A stretch of 7,335 nt of DNA from positions 1 through 7,335 of the forward strand of contig CALHVK010000012.1 of the NCBI GenBank assembly GCA_938039195.1. Direction: 5' to 3'. Below the pieces are notes generated by a model. The model did no database searches and was not told the origin of the DNA. It worked only from the letters and a program-made list of their open reading frames with translations. This document shows, piece after piece, positions 1 through 6,527 of this stretch (positions within the stretch are counted from its first letter, which is position 1; each line of letters opens with the position of its first letter). Source of the DNA: an uncultured Carnobacteriaceae bacterium. GTDB taxonomy: Bacteria; Bacillota; Bacilli; Lactobacillales; Aerococcaceae. The translations under genes were made by a program, and so were the position numbers.

Positions 1-190
1 CACGTCCGTTTGAAACAGAGTTAGAATAAATTACTAATTCTTGGCTCTTATCCGCTTTTTCTTCTGATTGTGCTTGAGGTGCAGTTGTTGTAGCGTTTGA
101 TGAACTATTTGCTCCTCCTGAGCATGCAGCTAATGTTGTAACTGCAAGCCCTGCAGCTAGTAAAGTTTTTAAAAATTTCGATTTTTTCAT
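1..190 (-). CDS. ABC transporter substrate-binding lipoprotein, N-terminal part (runs off the left edge)
   Basis: Only the first 63 codons are present; the gene continues beyond position 1. The protein starts MKKSKFLKTLLAAGLAV and has a lipobox LAAC with the lipidated cysteine at residue 23. A Ser/Gly/Ala/Thr-rich linker follows to about residue 51, and then the first beta-strand of the mature domain, ELVIYSNSVSNGR. That strand is typical of the solute-binding proteins usually annotated as iron(III)/spermidine/phosphonate-like. The expected role is to capture a solute outside the cell and deliver it to a membrane permease, but the ligand cannot be read from this fragment. An AAAGGAG ribosome binding site (199-205) sits 8 nt before the ATG. 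The gene lies 34 bp downstream of the DUF1868 gene with no terminator between them, so the two are probably cotranscribed from the promoter at 937-965. Permease and ATPase genes are expected to the left but cannot be seen here. Confidence 0.85.
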   Translation of the reverse strand, partial: MKKSKFLKTLLAAGLAVTTLAACSGGANSSSNATTTAPQAQSEEKADKSQELVIYSNSVSNGR

Positions 191-224
191 GTTGAAATCT
201 CCTTTTTGTTTTTATTTATAATTT

Positions 225-887
225 TTATTTTCCAAACTTTTCGCAATATGGAACAAAACGTCTCATATCTTCAAACACTGTATAATCGATACGATTTACA
301 GTAATGACAGGAACTTTTTCAAGTAAAACTTTTGTTAATTCCTTTTTCACTTTAGTAAACTCTTCATTTTCTTCTTCAGTTAATGGAACTCGAAGATATC
401 CAATTGAGATATGGAATTGGTAACGATCATGGTTAGGGAAACGAACACCTGCTTTTTCAGAAACATAAGTTCTAATTTCTTCTAATCGTTTAGCGGATTT
501 TTCATCTGCTGGTTCAACTAAAATGTTTTGATTTCCCATTTCAGTCACACGCATATGAATCTCTTCGTTTAGCAATGGGAAAATTTCTAGTTGTTTTGCA
601 AAGTAATCATGGATTTCTTGTAATGGTGTATCCAATGGTAGATGGCTACTCCAAAATTCAGGCTCACGATTTTCATGGCAAAGCAATTCAATTACAGTCA
701 TATGAATAGAATCTCTAGGGGTGAGAGTAAACTTATCAATAAAAGGTAATTCTCTATAGCGAGCCTGAATAATATCCACAACTTCCATTAAATCTGGTTT
801 TGTATAAAGATTGGCAACAACCGTGTTACCTGGAAAATGATTAAATTCTCCATTTTCTTTAAATTTTATTTTTGTAAGATTTTTCAT
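225..887 (-). CDS. DUF1868 family 2H phosphoesterase (LigT / 2'-5' RNA ligase-like), 220 aa
   Basis: This is a soluble protein of 220 residues with no signal peptide or membrane segment. It carries the two histidine motifs of the 2H phosphoesterase superfamily: H62-M-T64-V (in DSIHMTVIELL) and H159-I-S161-I (in YQFHISIGYLR). Members of the superfamily act on 2',3'-cyclic phosphates or 2'-5' phosphodiesters. For the DUF1868 branch, which the overall sequence resembles, I know of no established substrate. The start was set at the ATG at 885-887 because AAGGAAG (894-900) lies 6 nt upstream. The reading frame stays open up to a TTG at 963-965, but that stretch contains the operator and the whole promoter, so it cannot be coding. 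The gene is first in a transcript that continues into the ABC lipoprotein gene. Its operator is shared with the pfbA operon, which ties this enzyme to a sugar regulon. A cytoplasmic role on a phosphorylated metabolite or RNA end is only an inference. Confidence 0.85.
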   Translation of the reverse strand: MKNLTKIKFKENGEFNHFPGNTVVANLYTKPDLMEVVDIIQARYRELPFIDKFTLTPRDSIHMTVIELLCHENREPEFWSSHLPLDTPLQEIHDYFAKQLEIFPLLNEEIHMRVTEMGNQNILVEPADEKSAKRLEEIRTYVSEKAGVRFPNHDRYQFHISIGYLRVPLTEEENEEFTKVKKELTKVLLEKVPVITVNRIDYTVFEDMRRFVPYCEKFGK

Positions 888-910
888 GTTATTCTTCCTT
901 CTTTTGTTTT

Positions 911-924
911 TGACACCGGTGTCA
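911..924 (-). promoter_or_regulatory. LacI-family-type operator, perfect 14-bp palindrome (site 2)
   Basis: TGACACCGGTGTCA is a perfect inverted repeat with the central CG step typical of LacI/GalR-family operators. It lies 12 bp downstream of the -10 box, near +6 to +19 of the predicted transcript, and just before the ribosome binding site of the DUF1868 gene. A bound repressor there would block initiation or elongation. The same palindrome occurs at 6470-6483; on the minus strand the identity extends to 18 bp because both copies are followed by AAAA. No regulator gene lies within the window. The assignment to the LacI family is inferred from operator shape. Confidence 0.8.
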
Positions 925-936
925 AACGGTAACTTC

Positions 937-965
937 ATTATAGTGTGTAACCGATTTCTTGTCAA
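937..965 (-). promoter_or_regulatory. Sigma-A promoter of the DUF1868-ABC transporter operon
   Basis: On the minus strand there is a -35 box TTGACA (960-965), a 17-bp spacer and a -10 box TATAAT (937-942), all matching consensus exactly. Transcription should start near 930, giving a leader of about 43 nt that contains the palindromic operator. Such a strong core promoter makes sense if it is normally held off by a repressor. The -35 box is embedded in a CcpA-like element. Confidence 0.85.
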
Positions 966-975
966 CCGTTTTCAT
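960..975 (-). promoter_or_regulatory. cre-like (CcpA) element overlapping the -35 box, site 2
   Basis: ATGAAAACGGTTGACA reads on the minus strand across the -35 box. The first half (ATGAAAACG) fits the catabolite-responsive element consensus WTGAAARCGYTTWNN well, while the second half departs from it. The element at the pfbA promoter (6522-6537) differs at only 2 of 16 positions. Conservation of the A-rich portion upstream of TTGACA at both promoters is the main argument for function; part of the match is simply the -35 hexamer. A CcpA site here would repress by competing with RNA polymerase. Confidence 0.5.
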
Positions 976-1032
976 AAACTTTTTTTATTCCTGTTTTTAT
1001 TGTCTTTTTTACTATTACAAAGCAGAATTATA

Positions 1033-2043
1033 CTATTGATATCCGTTTGGATTTTTCGATTGCCAATTCCATGTATCTCTACACATGTCTTCAACTGATT
1101 TCGTTGTCTTCCAATTTAATTCCTTATAAGCTTTGTCTGCATTTGCATAACAAGTCGCAACGTCTCCTGATCGTCTTGGAACAATTTTATAAGGAATTGG
1201 AACCCTATTAACACTTTCAAATGTATTTACAAGTTGTAATACACTAGTGCCTTCTCCTGAACCAAGGTTATAAATATAAACATCTGTTTTTTCAGATACT
1301 TTTTCTAACGCTTTTATGTGGCCAATCGCTAAATCCACTACATGGATATAATCTCGAACTCCAGTACCATCTACCGTATCATAATCATCTCCAAAAACAC
1401 TTAGCTCTGGTCGCTTACCTACCGCTACTTGTGCAATAAAAGGCATCAAGTTGTTAGGAATTCCTGAAGGGTCTTCACCAATCAACCCAGACTCGTGAGC
1501 CCCAATTGGATTGAAATAACGAAGCAATGCAATACTCCACTCTGAATCTGCTACATGAACATCTTTTAAAATTTGTTCAAGCATCACTTTGGTGTACCCA
1601 TAAGGGTTTGTTGCACTTGTCGGCATTGTCTCAATGAGGGGTGATTGATTGTGAATGCCGTATACAGTCGCACTCGATGAAAATACAATCTTCTTAACTT
1701 TAAACTCTGACATCACTTCAACAAGAGCTAATGTGCTCATAATATTATTTTCGTAGTACATCACAGGCTTTTGCACGGATTCGCCGACAGCTTTGTATCC
1801 TGCAAAATGAATTGCAGCCTCAATAGATTCTTGTTCAAAAACTTTTCTCAATCCTTGTTTATCACAAACATCTAATTCGTAAAACGCAGGACGTTTCCCT
1901 GTAATTGCTTCAATCCGATCTAATACCAAGATGCTAGAGTTCGAAAGGTTATCGACAATTACGACTTCCTTCCCTAAATTTAATAATTCTACTACGGTAT
2001 GGCTACCAATATAACCAGCTCCGCCTGTCACCAATATTGCCAT
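1033..2043 (-). CDS. galE: UDP-glucose 4-epimerase, 336 aa
   Basis: GalE interconverts UDP-galactose and UDP-glucose, the last step of the Leloir pathway, and supplies UDP-galactose for cell-surface glycans. This is a full-length extended short-chain dehydrogenase: the NAD-binding GxxGxxG motif is GGAGYIG at residues 7-13, an acidic residue ends strand 2 (D31 in VDNLSNS), the SSSATVYG segment lies near 122-129, and the catalytic Y148xxxK152 pair sits in NPYGYTK. The length is normal for the family. The start is supported by AGGAGG 7 nt before the ATG. The upstream galT stop codon (TAG) supplies the first bases of that ribosome binding site, so galT and galE are tightly spaced (11 bp) and probably translationally coupled. 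No hairpin terminator is visible after the stop, so transcripts could run on into the DUF1868 gene. Confidence 0.97.
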   Translation of the reverse strand: MAILVTGGAGYIGSHTVVELLNLGKEVVIVDNLSNSSILVLDRIEAITGKRPAFYELDVCDKQGLRKVFEQESIEAAIHFAGYKAVGESVQKPVMYYENNIMSTLALVEVMSEFKVKKIVFSSSATVYGIHNQSPLIETMPTSATNPYGYTKVMLEQILKDVHVADSEWSIALLRYFNPIGAHESGLIGEDPSGIPNNLMPFIAQVAVGKRPELSVFGDDYDTVDGTGVRDYIHVVDLAIGHIKALEKVSEKTDVYIYNLGSGEGTSVLQLVNTFESVNRVPIPYKIVPRRSGDVATCYANADKAYKELNWKTTKSVEDMCRDTWNWQSKNPNGYQ

Positions 2044-2054
2044 TTGGGTTCCTC

Positions 2055-3533
2055 CTAATTAATTCCAACCGACTTAACAAATCTCATAAATGCTTCATGT
2101 CCAAACGGAGTATTCTTATAAACGCCAGCATCTTCGAGAACTCTTGCAAACACTTGTCCTACTTCGTGTTGAACTACGCTATTAATCTCTTCTTCTTTAA
2201 CGTTAGGGTATTTTTCTTTTAATTGGTCTGCCCATTCTAAATGATAATCTGCAATTGCGTTATCTTTGCCTAAAAGATATTTCTCAACTTCCTCTAACTC
2301 TGTTTTCAAACGAGGTGGTAAAATCGCAAGTCCCATCACTTCAATTAACCCAATATTTTCCTTTTTAATATGCTGAACATCTTTATGAGGATGATATACG
2401 CCATCTGGATGTAACTCTGATGTGTGATTATCTCTCAAAACAAGATCCATTTCAAATTGACCATCCACTACACGAGCAATCGGAGTGATTGTATGGTGCG
2501 GAATTTCTCCAGTTGTAGCAATAATATCTGCCTCTAAATCGGTATACCCTTGCCATGATTTTAAAATCTTCGAAGCTAATTCCACTATTCTTTGTTTATT
2601 CTTACCACGTAATCGAAGAACAGACATTGGCCATTTCACAATACCAGCTTGAATATCTTCGAATCCTGAAAATACGAAGGTTGTTTCACATTCCGCTACT
2701 TCCATTGGGAAAACGTATTTTCCACCTTGATAATGGTTGTGACTTAAAATAGAGCCACCTGCAATAGGGAGGTCTGCGTTTGATCCTGCAAAATAACCCG
2801 GAATAATATCTACAATTTCTAATAGTTGTTCAAATGTTTTAGGAGTAATCGCCATCGGAATATGCTTTGTATTTAGAAAAATGGCATGTTCATTAAAATA
2901 TGAATATGGTGAATATTGTAACCCCCATTCTTCATCTCCAAGTTTCATTCGGATAATTCTATGATTCGCACGAGCTGGGTAGTTTACTCTTCCTTGATAC
3001 CCTTCATTTTCCATACACAAAAGACATTTTGGATAATTCGAAGCTTTCATCAATTTCTCAGCTGCAATTGTTTTAGGGTCTTTTTCTGGTTTAGAAAGAT
3101 TAATCGTAATCTCAAGCGGTCCATATTTTGTTTCTGCACGGAATGCAATATTTTTAGCAATCGCTGATAATTTAATATAGTCGTTGTCTTTACTTAGCTG
3201 ATAAAAATCATTTACAGCTTTTTCAGGAGATTCTTGATAAGTACTCCAGAAATTTTCATTAACAGCACTTGGAATTGGAGTAATAAAGTTCATTAACTCT
3301 GCGCCTAAACAGTCTTTTTCTTCTGCCAAGGGGCCTACTTTCCCATTTTTCTCAGCTAATTCAACGAGCATATCTTTTAATTTTTTTATATCCGTTTCAC
3401 TTGTAGCTGTATTAGCTTCTTCCTCTCCGACTAGAGCAAGTATTCTATTCTTTACATATGCGTAATCCATAGGTTTATACAGCCCAGATCGAATTACTTG
3501 TTCAACAAAATTATTGATTACTGTTTGCATCAT
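2055..3533 (-). CDS. galT: Galactose-1-phosphate uridylyltransferase, class II (Firmicutes type), 492 aa
   Basis: GalT swaps UMP between UDP-glucose and galactose-1-phosphate, giving UDP-galactose and glucose-1-phosphate. At about 490 residues this is the long Gram-positive type rather than the roughly 350-residue E. coli type. The active-site region reads SHNHYQGG with HNHYQ at 265-269, corresponding to the HPHxQ histidine motif of class I enzymes. A C170-x-x-C173 pair and the C-terminal GalT domain (around GEIPHHTITPIARV) are also present. Two ATGs stand in tandem at the start. GAGGAG lies only 3 nt before the first but 6 nt before the second, so translation may start at 3530, giving 491 aa. 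The gene is third in the predicted pfbA operon, 53 bp after the phosphatase gene and directly before galE. No galK is in the window, so galactose-1-phosphate must come from a kinase or phosphorylase encoded elsewhere. Confidence 0.96.
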   Translation of the reverse strand: MMQTVINNFVEQVIRSGLYKPMDYAYVKNRILALVGEEEANTATSETDIKKLKDMLVELAEKNGKVGPLAEEKDCLGAELMNFITPIPSAVNENFWSTYQESPEKAVNDFYQLSKDNDYIKLSAIAKNIAFRAETKYGPLEITINLSKPEKDPKTIAAEKLMKASNYPKCLLCMENEGYQGRVNYPARANHRIIRMKLGDEEWGLQYSPYSYFNEHAIFLNTKHIPMAITPKTFEQLLEIVDIIPGYFAGSNADLPIAGGSILSHNHYQGGKYVFPMEVAECETTFVFSGFEDIQAGIVKWPMSVLRLRGKNKQRIVELASKILKSWQGYTDLEADIIATTGEIPHHTITPIARVVDGQFEMDLVLRDNHTSELHPDGVYHPHKDVQHIKKENIGLIEVMGLAILPPRLKTELEEVEKYLLGKDNAIADYHLEWADQLKEKYPNVKEEEINSVVQHEVGQVFARVLEDAGVYKNTPFGHEAFMRFVKSVGIN

Positions 3534-3586
3534 TTTCTCCTCTTAATCTATTTGGTTGTTCAATTATTTTCTTCATTTCAGGGTCT

Positions 3587-4333
3587 TCAATCCTTTAAAA
3601 GATCAATAACTAGTATACTTGCATCATCTTTTTTCCCATAAATAGGATCGACTTCCTGTGATTGCTTTCTCATTACAATTAAATCATCCAACTTATCCTC
3701 TGGATGTTGAGAATAAAACTCATAAAAGCCATCACTCATTAATACAATTTGATTACTAGTCACTTCTGTACTTTCGTAAATAGCATGTTCCACACAAGAT
3801 TCATCCAGCGAGCCAATCCAATATCCATTTGACGTATTGGCCAGTTCTCTAATTTTTTGTAAGATTGTTTTTCTTTGGACGCCTTCCTTACTTGAATGTG
3901 CAATTTCGTTTTTTCCTAAATCAAATAAACGGTCCACACGATGGTCGGTTATCTCTTTGTCATTCACGAGCACGACACAATCTCCAAGAATCATGTATTC
4001 CAGTTTTGTTTTTGTTAATTTTGCAAAAACAAAGGCGAAAGTCGGCAGTTTACAATATTCTTCATGATTAAAATCATCTAACCCTATAATCGAACGGACC
4101 TCCTTAATACTTTCAGAAAATATTTCTTTTAACGTTTTTGATTCTGCACAATGTTTTGCAATCACCTTAGACAATAAATGCGTTACTTCAGAAACGGAAT
4201 ATCCAATCGATTTTTTTGCATTATATAAATCTGTGGCTCCATCAATCACCCAAAAGAAATTTCCAAAACTACCAAGCGCATCTTCGTTTTCAACCGCCGT
4301 ACCTTGAATAGAACAAATGCTTTTAATTTTCAT
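3587..4333 (-). CDS. PP2C-like (PPM family) protein phosphatase, 248 aa
   Basis: This small soluble protein shows the motif order of metal-dependent PP2C phosphatases: ENED (15-18), VIDGATDL with D31-G32, P97-TFAFVFAKL, LGDC (116-119, in place of the usual GDS/GDT), LMSDGFYE with D201-G202, and a terminal KKDDAS (234-239). The aspartates that would bind the two metal ions (D18, D31, D201, D237) are therefore present, and it is probably an active Ser/Thr phosphatase; the target is unknown. No kinase gene lies beside it. It has no signal peptide or membrane helix, so it acts in the cytoplasm. The ATG lies 11 bp inside the 3' end of the pfbA gene, and its GGAGGAG (4346-4352) is embedded in codons for the pfbA membrane tail, 12 nt before the start, which is rather long. 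This suggests coupling to pfbA translation. The family is assigned from motifs; its place between an adhesin gene and galT is unusual. Confidence 0.82.
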   Translation of the reverse strand: MKIKSICSIQGTAVENEDALGSFGNFFWVIDGATDLYNAKKSIGYSVSEVTHLLSKVIAKHCAESKTLKEIFSESIKEVRSIIGLDDFNHEEYCKLPTFAFVFAKLTKTKLEYMILGDCVVLVNDKEITDHRVDRLFDLGKNEIAHSSKEGVQRKTILQKIRELANTSNGYWIGSLDESCVEHAIYESTEVTSNQIVLMSDGFYEFYSQHPEDKLDDLIVMRKQSQEVDPIYGKKDDASILVIDLLKD

Positions 4334-6428
4334 GACGTTTCTTCACTCCTCCGACTCCAAAAAATACTCCTAATCCAACAAGAGAAGCAATAGCACCTAA
4401 ATAACTATTCGTTCCTGTTTGTGGTAATTCTTTTTGATTTCTGTTTGCTTCAGCTTGAACGAGTGCTTCTTTTGCTGGGGTGTCGGATTTCTTGCCTTCT
4501 TCAGAAACCTTACGGAATTCGTACTGTAGATATCTTTCAAATCGTTCCCCTTGTGCAATCGGAATAATTACTTCCCCAACTTTGTCAATTAAGTTAGCTA
4601 ATTGATCATCGGAGTAGGTTGCAAGATAATAATACCCATTTTTATTTCTTGCAATCATATGATAGTTCCCATTTTCTGTATGAATATCGGCATTCCCAAG
4701 TCCTAAAGCTACTACGGAAATATTTCCATAATCTCCAGAATTTAGCAATGAAATGGAGTTCCCTGTTAAGTTTGAAAAAGAATTATCGATTGCTGTAATG
4801 CTGCCTGTAGAGTTATTGATGACAATCCCATCTTTCCCGCCGTTAATAACGTTCCCTGAAACAGTTAATCCATCACTAATGCGAAGAAGTTCAATTGAAG
4901 GAACTTCAGAATCTTGAGCTTGATTATTAATGATATTGTTTGTTACTTCAATATCTTTTACTTTTCCTAAGTACTCTTCACTATCTCTAGCTACTCGGAT
5001 TGCTTGTGTTTTAGGGTCTTTAATATTGAATCGATTATTTGTAATTACTACTTTCTTATTTAAGTCCAGAACATCTTCTGTATTTTGGTAACTAAAAGCA
5101 TTTACTAACGCTCCACCATTTTCTCTGTATCGAACACTTTCTTCCTTTGTCTTTTTATCAAATACATTATCTTTAATCACAATATCTGTGAATCCAGTAA
5201 ATCGAATCCCTGAATAAACTAAGTTGTCGAAATGATTGTTCAAAATCTTAATATTCGAAGGATTTTGAGTAGTAATGGCTTGATAATGCGTACCAATTGC
5301 GGTTACCAACTCACCGGACTTATCACTCTTTCCAAAGTATGAATTTTGAATGGTTACATTTTCTGACTTCACACCAGTTTCGTTTAATGCGTACGGGAAT
5401 CCTTTTCTTGTCATCGGTTCGATTTGAATCGACTCTTTTGTAATCATCGCATTATCTTTAATCGTTTTAGGTAATGCTTGACCTAAGAAACGAGATTGAT
5501 CCACCAATACATTTTTAGACCCCGCAATTTGAATGGCATGCCCTTGATAACTATCTTTAAACGTTACATTGCGGATAGTGACATTTGAGCTATTCCCAAT
5601 CGCAAAACCACCAGAAGAATTAATAAACGGTAAATTCTTTGGTTTAGTGCCTTCTTCATTCAAAGCACCATTCATATCAATCGTACCACCCGTAAAACTA
5701 ATATTTTCTGTTGGTTCCCAGAAAATCTTATCTCCTCCATTAATGAAAGGACCCGTCATAAATACGATTGAAGGACGTCCTTGGAAATTAATTCCGTTAA
5801 CAATCGTTGCATTATCATGCAAGCGAATATCGATATTACTCTTTAATTGGACCATTTTCTTTACAAGGTACGTTCCTTCAGGGAAATATAATTTTCCTCC
5901 ACCTAGCCCTTGAGATGCAGCATCGATAGCTGCCTGCATAGCTTCATGATCATCCGTAACTCCATCCCCAACTGCACCGAAATCTTTAACATTTAAAGTA
6001 TCAGTTGTAGGTTGAGCAGCTTCTACCCCATTCGCACTTTTTTCCGATACAGAACGAAGTGCGATAGCCGGTACATTTAGTTTTTCATCATTTGTCTCTT
6101 TATTTACTTCTTCTACTTTTTCACCAGCATCAGCTTTCTTAGGAGTTTCTACATTTTCTTTTGGAATTGCATTCTCTACCGTAGTTTCTAACTGATTATC
6201 CTTTTGAACGGGAGTTTCTTTCGCCTCTTTATCATCCTCTTGAACTTTTTCAGGCGATGTCTCCGTTGTTACTAGCTTATTTTCTTCTGTAGTTGACTGA
6301 GTAGAGGGGGCTACTTCCTCTGCCAATACATTTTGTGCATCCACGAAGGAAACCGCTAACAAAATTGAGCAAACTCCAACTTTTAACTTACGAATACCAA
6401 ATACTTTTTTGCCGTCTAAACGTTTCAT
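4323..6428 (-). CDS. pfbA: PfbA-like LPXTG-anchored parallel beta-helix surface protein, 701 aa
   Basis: This is a cell-wall-anchored protein closely resembling pneumococcal PfbA (plasmin- and fibronectin-binding protein A). From the chosen start, residues 1-36 form a signal peptide with a YSIRK-like motif (FGIRKLKVGVCS, 10-21) and probable cleavage after VLA. A Glu/Lys/Thr-rich, probably extended stalk runs to about 140. A right-handed parallel beta-helix follows (about 145-570), opening with LNVKDFGAVGDGVTDD, the pectate-lyase-3/GH28-related start, and containing many NVTIRNVTF-type turns. A distinct segment (about 570-640) separates it from the sortase signal: LPQTG at 668-672, a hydrophobic stretch and a KKRHEN tail. 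The ATG at 6426-6428 is chosen because GGAGG lies 5 nt upstream; an in-frame ATG at 6438-6440 overlaps that ribosome binding site and is unlikely. It is the first gene of an operon with a phosphatase, galT and galE. PfbA is known as an adhesin; its fold resembles polysaccharide lyases, and the sugar-type regulation here favours a role with glycans (inference). Confidence 0.9.
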   Translation of the reverse strand: MKRLDGKKVFGIRKLKVGVCSILLAVSFVDAQNVLAEEVAPSTQSTTEENKLVTTETSPEKVQEDDKEAKETPVQKDNQLETTVENAIPKENVETPKKADAGEKVEEVNKETNDEKLNVPAIALRSVSEKSANGVEAAQPTTDTLNVKDFGAVGDGVTDDHEAMQAAIDAASQGLGGGKLYFPEGTYLVKKMVQLKSNIDIRLHDNATIVNGINFQGRPSIVFMTGPFINGGDKIFWEPTENISFTGGTIDMNGALNEEGTKPKNLPFINSSGGFAIGNSSNVTIRNVTFKDSYQGHAIQIAGSKNVLVDQSRFLGQALPKTIKDNAMITKESIQIEPMTRKGFPYALNETGVKSENVTIQNSYFGKSDKSGELVTAIGTHYQAITTQNPSNIKILNNHFDNLVYSGIRFTGFTDIVIKDNVFDKKTKEESVRYRENGGALVNAFSYQNTEDVLDLNKKVVITNNRFNIKDPKTQAIRVARDSEEYLGKVKDIEVTNNIINNQAQDSEVPSIELLRISDGLTVSGNVINGGKDGIVINNSTGSITAIDNSFSNLTGNSISLLNSGDYGNISVVALGLGNADIHTENGNYHMIARNKNGYYYLATYSDDQLANLIDKVGEVIIPIAQGERFERYLQYEFRKVSEEGKKSDTPAKEALVQAEANRNQKELPQTGTNSYLGAIASLVGLGVFFGVGGVKKRHEN

Positions 6429-6433
6429 AATGA

Positions 6434-6438
6434 CCTCC
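6434..6438 (-). promoter_or_regulatory. Ribosome binding site that fixes the pfbA start
   Basis: GGAGG on the minus strand lies 5 nt before the ATG at 6426-6428. The alternative in-frame ATG at 6438-6440 shares bases with this site and has no good Shine-Dalgarno sequence of its own, so the shorter protein (701 aa) is preferred. The YSIRK-type signal then begins at the expected distance from the N-terminus. Confidence 0.85.
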
Positions 6439-6469
6439 ATATTTTCTGACCTAATAGATATTTACTTTT

Positions 6470-6483
6470 TGACACCGGTGTCA
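6470..6483 (-). promoter_or_regulatory. LacI-family-type operator, perfect 14-bp palindrome (site 1)
   Basis: TGACACCGGTGTCA occurs here in the pfbA leader, identical to the copy at 911-924 and followed by the same A run on the minus strand. It sits 15 bp downstream of the -10 box, near the start of the predicted transcript, a common position for repression by LacI/GalR-family proteins. Two perfect copies at two promoters within 6 kb strongly suggest a shared dedicated regulator. Confidence 0.82.
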
Positions 6484-6498
6484 TTTTATGACGACTAC

Positions 6499-6527
6499 AT
6501 CTTATCGCTCGAACGATTAAATGTCAA
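6499..6527 (-). promoter_or_regulatory. Sigma-A promoter of the pfbA-phosphatase-galT-galE operon
   Basis: On the minus strand the -35 box TTGACA (6522-6527) is followed by a 17-bp spacer and the -10 box TAAGAT (6499-6504), one mismatch from consensus. The predicted start near 6492 leaves a leader of about 64 nt that holds the palindromic operator. Spacing and order of elements match the promoter at 937-965. Confidence 0.82.

Noticed and set aside
888..965. Longer N-terminus for the DUF1868 protein starting at the TTG at 963-965
   Set aside because: This stretch holds a consensus -35 box, -10 box and the operator palindrome, the TTG is part of the -35 hexamer, and the ATG at 887 has a good ribosome binding site.
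976..1032. Terminator after galE
   Set aside because: The A-rich minus-strand sequence after the stop has no stable hairpin, so read-through into the DUF1868 gene cannot be excluded and no terminator is called.
886..1098. Plus-strand 70-codon hydrophobic frame over the DUF1868 promoter and the galE end
   Set aside because: Its Phe/Leu-rich composition comes from T-rich non-coding DNA; it crosses the minus-strand promoter and the galE 3' end.
5569..5913. 114-codon plus-strand open frame within the pfbA gene
   Set aside because: It lies opposite clear beta-helix coding sequence, has no ribosome binding site or recognisable protein, and is an antisense shadow.
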